Positions 35,153 through 43,300 of a DNA stretch of 64,000 bases are shown piece by piece. The DNA is taken from positions 124,001 to 188,000 of the forward strand of contig JACJYV010000002.1 in assembly GCA_020635905.1 (NCBI GenBank), given 5' to 3'. The position numbers and the translations under genes were made by a program. Origin of the DNA: Bacteroidia bacterium. Lineage in GTDB: Bacteria; Bacteroidota; Bacteroidia; J057; JADKCL01. Under the pieces are notes generated by a model that saw only the letters and a list, made by a program, of their open reading frames with translations, was not told the origin of the DNA and did no database searches. Each line of letters starts with the position of its first letter. Position 1 is the stretch's first letter.

Positions 35153-35276
35153 CCTCACCTTTAAAAACTTCGAATCTCATCGTTGGAGGTGGTTCAGAAA
35201 TGCTCATTTACCCAGGAAAGCTGCGCTTTCTTCGCCGCCGTCCACCCTGATCTTCTGTGTTTTTAAAGGTGACGTT
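35151..35276. repeat. Complementary-end repeat element, copy C
   Basis: 126 bp with the clearest ends: AACCTCACCTTTAAAAAC at the left and the reverse complement of AACGTCACCTTTAAAAAC at the right, 17 of 18 matching. The cores CTTCGAATCTC, AGAAATGCTCATTTACC, CTGCGCTTTCTTC and TGATCTTCTGTG are present. It fills nearly the whole gap between two convergent genes. Confidence 0.8.
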
Positions 35277-35283
35277 GTTCTGA

Positions 35284-36747
35284 TCAAGCCCTGTCCGGAA
35301 TTTTTTCCAGGGTCTCAAGCAGAAACCCCCAGAACTTTTGTACGGAACTGATCTGGACCTTTTCGTCGGGTGAGTGTGCGCCCCGGATGTTGGGTCCGAA
35401 GGAAATCATTTCCATTTTCGGGTAGTTGGTGCCCAGAATTCCACATTCCAGACCGGCGTGGCAGGCCATGACATGGGCTTTTTCTTTGAAACGCTCCTGG
35501 TAGATATCGCTCATGATTCGGACGATGGCTGCGCTGGGCCGGGGCGTCCAGCCGGGATAAGCGCCACTGGTGGATATGGTGGCACCTGATAACTGAAGGC
35601 AGGCAGATATGGCATCGGCCAGATCCTGCTTTTCGGTATCGACGGAGGAGCGGGTAAGGCATTGCACAGAAAATGCCCCTTCCTTAATCAGCACCCGGGA
35701 AAGGTTATTGGAGGTTTGCACCAGGTCCTCAATGTCGGGACTCATGCGGTATATGCCATTGGGACAGGCGTAAATGGAGCGGAGGATTTTGTACTGGAAG
35801 TCACGGTTCAGGGCCGGACCGCTGGCGCTCACGGGAGTCAGCAGGACTTTCAGATCGGGATCGGTGGTCCCGTTCTCGCTTTTATAAATTGCGGCAATTT
35901 CTCCAATAAAGGCTTCGAAAGCAGCTTTATGGTCTGCGGAGACAGCCAGCTCTGCATGTGACTCGCGGGGAATGGCATTCCTGAGTCCGCCTCCGTCCAC
36001 GGAGATAACGCATGCGCCAAACTTTTCAACTGCACGGAACAGCAGGCGGTTCATCAGCTTATTGGCATTGGCCCGTCCGCGGTGAATATCCATGCCTGAG
36101 TGACCTCCGGTCAGACCTTTGACGTCCACCCGAAAGGTGGACCAGCCAGCGGGAACGGGCTCGGTGGCATAGGTGCCGGTCGCGGTCACATCGATCCCAC
36201 CGGCGCAGCCGATGGTCAGTTCGTCGTCGTCTTCCGTATCCAGATTGAGCATAATGTCGGCGGCGAGGAGGCCTCCTTTCAGGCCCATGGCGCCAGTCAT
36301 GCCGGTTTCTTCATCTATGGTGAAGAGGGCTTCGAGGGGGGGATGGGGAATGTCTTTGGAGGCCAGAATGGCCATGATGGAGGCCACTCCGATTCCGTTG
36401 TCAGAACCGAGGGTGGTGCCTTCGGCCTTTACCCAGTCACCGTCCACATACATGCGGATTCCTTCGGTGTCAAAATCAAATTTTGTATCCGCATTCTTCT
36501 GATGCACCATGTCGAGGTGGCTCTGCAATACCACGGTTAGGCGGTTTTCCATGCCTTTGGTGGCTGGCTTTTTGATAATCACGTTCCCAACTTCGTCCAC
36601 CAGGGTGGGGAGACCGAGGTCTTCGCCAAACTTTTTGACAAAGGCAATGACCCTTTCCTCCTTTTTGGAGGGGCGTGGAACGGCATTCAGATCGGCGAAA
36701 TGGTTCCACATCTCTTGGGGTTCGAGATTTCTTACGTCAGTACTCAT
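35284..36747 (-). CDS. pepD: Aminoacyl-histidine dipeptidase (M20 family, PepD-like)
   Basis: The protein has 487 residues, the length of PepD. Metal and catalytic motifs are in place: LQSHLDMVHQK (H and D ligands), GTTLGSDNGIGVA, the FTIDEETGMTGAMGL acid/ligand pair, LNLDTEDDDELTIGCAGG, the lid/dimer domain with GLTGGHSGMDIHRGRANA, and CHAGLECGIL near the end. It cleaves dipeptides such as carnosine and Xaa-His in the cytoplasm with two zinc ions. The START-like gene lies 59 bases downstream. Confidence 0.93.
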   Translation of the reverse strand: MSTDVRNLEPQEMWNHFADLNAVPRPSKKEERVIAFVKKFGEDLGLPTLVDEVGNVIIKKPATKGMENRLTVVLQSHLDMVHQKNADTKFDFDTEGIRMYVDGDWVKAEGTTLGSDNGIGVASIMAILASKDIPHPPLEALFTIDEETGMTGAMGLKGGLLAADIMLNLDTEDDDELTIGCAGGIDVTATGTYATEPVPAGWSTFRVDVKGLTGGHSGMDIHRGRANANKLMNRLLFRAVEKFGACVISVDGGGLRNAIPRESHAELAVSADHKAAFEAFIGEIAAIYKSENGTTDPDLKVLLTPVSASGPALNRDFQYKILRSIYACPNGIYRMSPDIEDLVQTSNNLSRVLIKEGAFSVQCLTRSSVDTEKQDLADAISACLQLSGATISTSGAYPGWTPRPSAAIVRIMSDIYQERFKEKAHVMACHAGLECGILGTNYPKMEMISFGPNIRGAHSPDEKVQISSVQKFWGFLLETLEKIPDRA

Positions 36748-36806
36748 AGGGTTTAGTTTAGTAGCAATTAGAATATATTACGGTTGGCAAAATGTTGCGA
36801 CTCAAT

Positions 36807-37226
36807 TCAATAATCATCAAAATCGTCATCCAGATCTCCTTCATAATACTCTGCCATGGGCATGAAGTAATGATCCACCCAGCCCGTTTCAAATCTTTCC
36901 CCCAGTCCTTCGGGTATTTCGGTATGGACCAGGGTGATGCGGGTACCCTCTTCGGTTTCGTCGAGGAGGATTTCCAGGCGGGAATCTTCGCTGGTTTCGG
37001 GAAATTCAGAAGTGCGCCAGGCCTGCACTATGCGTGAATAGGGTTCCAGAATCAGGTTTTTACCTTCAATATATCCTTCCCAGGCCGTAAATCTGCCGCC
37101 TTCGGTGGGGTCAATTTCGGCGGTGCCACCGCTGAATTCTGAATGCTCTTCGCTATCGAGCCAGCCGTTGTACAATTCTTCCCTGCTGATGGGCAAAACG
37201 GTACTTACTTCAAGTCTTTCCAGCAT
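36807..37226 (-). CDS. SRPBCC / START-like domain protein (AHSA1-like)
   Basis: The open frame starts at 37352, but ATG 37226 has AGGAAGA upstream and begins the domain (MLERLEVSTVLPISREELYNGWL). 139 residues. The helix-grip pattern is typical of the AHSA1/polyketide-cyclase group: initial strand, LYNGWLDSEEHSEFSGG, GGRFTAWEGYIEGKNLILEP, IVQAWRTSEFP and TRITLVHTEIPEG. The last helix ends in an acidic DLDDDFDDY tail. These domains bind hydrophobic ligands or help proteins fold; the role here is unknown. Confidence 0.8.
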   Translation of the reverse strand: MLERLEVSTVLPISREELYNGWLDSEEHSEFSGGTAEIDPTEGGRFTAWEGYIEGKNLILEPYSRIVQAWRTSEFPETSEDSRLEILLDETEEGTRITLVHTEIPEGLGERFETGWVDHYFMPMAEYYEGDLDDDFDDY

Positions 37227-37340
37227 TTCTTCCTGTTTTTGAGACGTTTTTTTTAAAATCTCCTGAAAGATACAAAACCTGAGAATGAAACGAAGTAAGA
37301 TTGCGATTTTCGAAGGGGAATTTAAGCCTATGGCATAAAA

Positions 37341-37372
37341 AAGCCGGGCCAATTTGGATGACCCGGCTTTAT
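37341..37372 (-). terminator. Intrinsic terminator of the surface-protein operon
   Basis: AAAGCCGGG and CCCGGCTTT pair around a 13-base loop, with a T-run on the minus strand (TTTTTTAT). It lies 18 bases after the stop of the 2861-residue protein. Confidence 0.82.
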
Positions 37373-37389
37373 GCTGATTTCAGAACAGC

Positions 37390-40300
37390 TTAGTACTTCA
37401 CGATCTTACGTGAGAGATGTTTGCCGTCCTGGCGATAGTTGAGGAAATAAACCCCTTTGGCAACCTGGCCGAGGTCGAAAGTGGTTTGGTAGGTTCCACC
37501 CTGGAGTACTACCTGACGATCCAGCAGCACCACTCCGTTCATGGCCACCAAAGTCAGAATTCCGGCTTCTCCGCCCGCACAATGTGAGCAGGAAATCCTC
37601 ACGGAAAGATCCTGGTGGGTCGGGTTGGGGAAGGCTTCGAAATCCACTCCGGTCAGGAGGAATTCACCCGAAATGGCCACCAGGGTATCCACAAAGACGA
37701 TGGAATTACAGCTGGCCACATTGCCATTCACATCCGTATGGGTCAGGGTCACGGTATTGGGACCGAGATTGGCCATGGTAAAGGTGTTGGGGGTCACGGT
37801 GGGGTTGCCGGCCAGACCACAATTATCCGTGCTGCCGTTTTCGACATTGAGGGGAGTGATGTTGGCCACCCCGTTGTTGAGGTAAACGGTATCGTTCTTA
37901 CACAACACCGTAGGTGGAATGGTGTCGATCACGTCAATCTTAACCGCACAGGTATCCTGATTGCCGGAGGGATCGGTGACGGTGAGAACGGCCTGGAGGC
38001 TGGGTCCCACGTCGTTGCAACTGAAGGTGGTGTCACTCAGCGAAAGGGTCAGTGAGCAATTGTCCGTGCTGCCGTTGTCAACTTCTGTGGCGGTCAATGC
38101 GCCATCACCATTTCCATCCAGATAGACAATCACATCCTGGCAGGATGCAACCGGCTTCAGGGTATCTTCCACCGTGACCAAAGAGGTACAGGAAGAAGAA
38201 TTTCCAGAGGCATCGGTCTGGGTCAGGGTCACCGTGTTTACACCCGCATCACCACACCCAAAGATGGACTGGCTGGTAGCGCTGGCGGCAATGCTGCAAT
38301 TGTCGGTGCTACCTCCGTCGATGTCATTGGCGGTAAGCAGGGCGGATCCGACAGAATTCAGATACAGGGTAATGTCCTGACAGAGGGCTGCGGGTGCCGT
38401 GCTGTCAATGACGGTAATGGTGGCCGAACAGGTGGATGAATTGGCGCTCGAATCCGTTACGGTAAGGACTTCGGTCAGGGTGCCCAGATTGGTGCAGGTG
38501 TAGGTACCTCCGCTGAGGGAAAGGATGATTCCACTGCAATTGTCTGAACTCCCTGCATCCACATCGCCGGGCTGTACGGTTGCGTTCCCACTTCCGTCGA
38601 GATACACACTGATGTTCTGGCAACTGGCCTGGGGGGCAGTGGTATCGGAAACAGTAATGGTAGCCTGGCAGGTGGAGATATTGCCTTCCGTGTCGGGCAC
38701 GGTGAGGGTAACCTGGGTGGGAGTGCCTGCATCCTGGCAGGTGAAAGATCCGTTGGAGATGCTCAGGGTACCCAGGGTACAGTTGTCTGTGCTGCCACCG
38801 TCCACATCACCCGCCAGCAGGGTGGCGGTGCCGTTGGTACCCAGGTAAAGGGTAACGTTCTGGCAAACGGCAGCAGGAGCGGTGGTGTCTTCCACGGTGA
38901 TGGTAGCCACACAGGTCCCTGCATTGCTGTTGACATCAGTCACAGTCAGGGTTTCTGAATTGGTACCCAGATCCTGGCAGGAGAATGAGGTCTGGCTCAG
39001 GGACAATCCTGATATACCACAGGCGTCGGTGCTGCCACCATCCACGTCTTGTGGAGTAATGGTAGCGCTACCGCTTCCGTCGAGGTAAAGGGTCAGGTTG
39101 GTACATGAGGCAACGGGGGCCACGGTGTCGCTTACGGTGATGATGGAGGTACAGGATGATGAATTTCCGTTTCCATCGGGCACAGTCAGGACTTCGGTAT
39201 TGGCACCCACTTCCGTACAGGTGTAGGATCCGCCGGTCATGCTCAACGTACCAACAGAACAGTTGTCTGTGCTGCCGCCGTCAATGTCATTGGCGGTCAC
39301 AGTTGCGCTGCCCAGACTGTTGAGGTACACGGTGATATTCTGGCAAACGGCCAAAGGCGCGGTGCTGTCCGTGACGGTGATGATGGTGGTACAGGTGGAA
39401 CTGTTGCCATTGGCATCGGGTACGGTCAGGGTTTCGGTATTGGCGCCAAGGTTGTTGCACAGGTAAACTCCGCCACTGAGTGACAGGGTGCCCAGGCTGC
39501 AGTTATCCGAACTGCCCGCATCAACGGTGGAAGCAGATACGGTGACGCTGCCCGAACCATTGAGATATACCGTCACATCCTGACAACTAGCTACGGGAGC
39601 TGTGCTGTCGGTCACGGTGATGTTGGTGGCGCAGGTAGATGAATTACCACTTCCGTCTGATACAGATAAGGTTTCTGCATTGACACCGACATCGTTACAG
39701 TTGAATGAGGTGGTGCTCAGGAGTATGGAGCCGATTGCGCAATTGTCACTGCTGCCGTTGTCAACATCTCCCGAACTGACGGAGGCGCTGCCGCTGCCAT
39801 CCAGAAATACGGTAATGTCCTGGCATGAAGCCAAAGGCGCGGTGCTGTCGGTCACGGTGATGATGGTGGTACAGGAGGAACTGTTGCCATTGACATCGGG
39901 CACGGTCAGGACTTCGGTGTTGGCACCGATGTTTGAGCAGGTATAGGAACCACCAGTCAGGCTGAGAGTACCCAGAGAACAGTTGTCGCTGCTGCCGGCA
40001 TCCACATCGTTGCTGGTGACGGATACGTTGCCGGATCCATCCAGGTACACGGTGATATTCTGGCAAACGGCCGAAGGCGCGGTGCTGTCCGTCACGGTGA
40101 TGATGGAGGTACAGGATGAGCTGTTGCCATTGGCATCAGGCACGGTCAGGGTTTCAGTATTGGCACCGATGTTGGAGCAGGTGTAGGAACCGCCGCTGAG
40201 GGACAAAGTGCCGAGTGAGCAATTGTCGCTGCTGCCCGCATCCACAGTGGAAGCTGACACAGTGACGCTGCCCGAACCATTCAGATACACCGTCACATCC

Positions 40301-43300
40301 TGGCAGCTGGCTACGGGAGCGGTGCTGTCGGTCACGGTGATGATGGTCGAGCAGGTGGCAGAATTGCCGCTGCCGTCCATGACGGTCAGGGTTTCGGTGT
40401 TGGCACCTACATTGGAGCAGGTGAAGGAAGTGGTGCTCAGGCTCGATGAACTGATCGCACAGTTGTCGCTGCTGCCATTGTCAACGTCTCCTGTACTCAC
40501 AGAAGCGCTGCCACTGCCATCCAAAAATATGGTGAGGTTTTGGCATGAGGCCAAAGGCGCGGTGCTGTCAGTCACGGTGACCGTGGAGGTACAGGTGGCA
40601 GAATTGCCACTGGCGTCGGATACAGTCAGGACTTCAGTATTGGCACCCACGTTGGAGCAGGTGTAAGATCCACCACTGATAGAAAGGCTGCTGACCGCAC
40701 AGTTGTCGCTGCTGCCCGCGTCCACATCGCCGGAGACGATGCTTGCATTACCTGATCCGTCGAGATAGACGGTGAGATTCTGGCAAACGGCCGAAGGCGC
40801 GGTGCTGTCCGTAACGGTGATGATGGTGGTACAGGATGAGCTGTTGCCATTGGCATCGGGTACGGTCAGGGTTTCAGTATTGGCCCCGATGTTGGAGCAG
40901 GTGTAAGAACCGCCGCTGAGGGACAAAGTGCCGAGTGAGCAATTGTCGCTGCTGCCCGCATCCACAGTGGAAGCTGACACGGTGACGCTGCCCGAACCAT
41001 TCAGATATACGGTCACATCCTGGCAGCTGGCTACAGGAGCGGTGCTGTCGGTCACGGTGATGATGGTCGAGCAGGTGGCAGAATTGCCGCTGCCGTCCAT
41101 GACGGTCAGGGTTTCGGTGTTGGCACCTACGTTGGAACAGGTGAAGGAGGTGGTGCTCAGGCTCGATGAACTGATCGCACAGTTGTCGCTGCTGCCATTG
41201 TCAACGTCTCCTGTGCTCACAGAAGCGCTGCCACTGCCATCCAAAAATACGGTGAGGTTCTGGCATGAGGCCAAAGGCGCTGTGCTGTCAATCACGGTGA
41301 CCGTGGAAGTACAGGTGGCAGAATTGCCGCTGGCGTCGGATACAGTCAGGACTTCAGTATTGGCACCCACGTTGGAGCAGGTGTAAGATCCACCACTGAT
41401 AGAAAGGCTGCTGACCGCACAGTTGTCGCTGCTGCCCGCGTCCACATCGCCGGAGACGATGCTTGCACTGCCTGATCCGTCGAGATAGACGGTGAGATTC
41501 TGGCAAACGGCCGAAGGCGCGGTGCTGTCCGTGACGGTGATGATGGTGGTACAGGATGAGCTGTTGCCATTGGCATCGGGTACGGTCAGGGTTTCAGTAT
41601 TGGCGCCGATGTTGGAGCAGGTGTAGGAACCACCGCTGAGGGACAAAGTGCCGAGTGAGCAATTGTCGCTGCTGCCCGCATCCACAGTGGAAGCAGATAC
41701 GGTGACGCTGCCTGAACCATTCAGATATACGGTTACATCCTGGCAGCTGGCTACGGGAGCGGTGCTGTCGGTCACGGTGATGATGGTCGAGCAGGTGGCA
41801 GAATTGCCGCTGCCGTCCATGACGGTCAGGGTTTCGGTGTTGGCACCTACGTTGGAGCAGGAGAAAGAAGTGGTGCTCAGGCTCGATGAACTGATCGCGC
41901 AGTTGTCGCTGCTGCCATTGTCAACCTGTACGGCGAGGGCGGTGGCGTTGCCACTTCCGTTCAGATACAGCGTGATGTTCTGGCAGGCGGCCGTTGGAGC
42001 TGTGCTGTCAATCACGGTGACCGTGGAAGTACAGGTGGCAGAATTGCCGCTGGCGTCGGATACAGTCAGGACCTCGGTGTTGGCACCTACGTTGGAGCAG
42101 GTGTAAGATCCACCACTGATAGAAAGGCTGCTGACCGCACAGTTGTCGCTGCTGCCCGCGTCCACATCGCCGGAGACGACGCTTGCACTCCCCGATCCGT
42201 CGAGATAGACGGTGAGATTCTGGCAAACGGCTGAAGGCGCGGTGCTGTCCGTGACGGTGATGATGGTGGTACAGGTGGAACTGTTGCCATTGGCATCGGG
42301 TACGGTCAGGGTTTCAGTATTGGCGCCGATGTTGGAGCAGGTGTAGGAACCACCGCTGAGGGACAAAGTGCCGAGTGAGCAATTGTCGCTGCTGCCCGCA
42401 TCCACAGTGGAAGCAGATACGGTGACGCTGCCTGAACCATTCAGATATACGGTTACATCCTGGCAGCTGGCTACGGGAGCGGTGCTGTCGGTCACGGTGA
42501 TGATGGTGGAGCAGGTGGCAGAATTGCCGCTGCCGTCCATGACGGTCAGGGTTTCGGTGTTGGCACCTACATTGGAACAGGTGAAGGAGGTGGTGCTCAG
42601 GCTCGATGAACTGATCGCACAGTTGTCGCTGCTGCCATTGTCAACGTCTCCTGTGCTCACAGAAGCGCTGCCACTGCCATCCAAAAAAACGGTGAGGTTT
42701 TGGCATGAGGCCAAAGGCGCAGTGCTGTCAGTCACGGTGACCGTGGAGGTACAGGTGGCAGAATTGCCGCTGGCGTCGGATACAGTCAGGACTTCAGTAT
42801 TGGCACCCACGTTGGAGCAGGTGTAAGATCCACCACTGATGGAAAGGCTGCTGACCGCACAGTTGTCGCTGCTGCCCGCATCCACATCGCCGGAAACGAT
42901 GCTTGCACTCCCTGATCCGTCGAGATAGACGGTGAGATTCTGGCAAACGGCCGAAGGCGCGGTGCTGTCCGTAACGGTGATGATGGTGGTACAGGATGAG
43001 CTGTTGCCATTGGCATCGGGTACGGTCAGGGTTTCAGTATTGGCCCCGATGTTGGAGCAGGTGTAGGAACCGCCGCTGAGGGACAAAGTGCCGAGTGAGC
43101 AATTGTCGCTGCTGCCCGCATCCACAGTGGAAGCTGACACAGTGACGCTGCCCGAACCATTCAGATATACGGTCACATCCTGGCAGCTGGCTACGGGAGC
43201 GGTGCTGTCGGTCACGGTGATGATGGTGGAGCAGGTGGCAGAATTGCCGCTGCCGTCCATGACGGTCAGGGTTTCGGTGTTGGCACCTACGTTGGAGCAG

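Noticed and set aside
35151..35276. tRNA gene suggested by the TTCGAATC core
   Set aside because: TTCGAATC resembles a T-arm, but there is no acceptor, D or anticodon arm at the right distances, and the core recurs in the same context in the other repeat copies.
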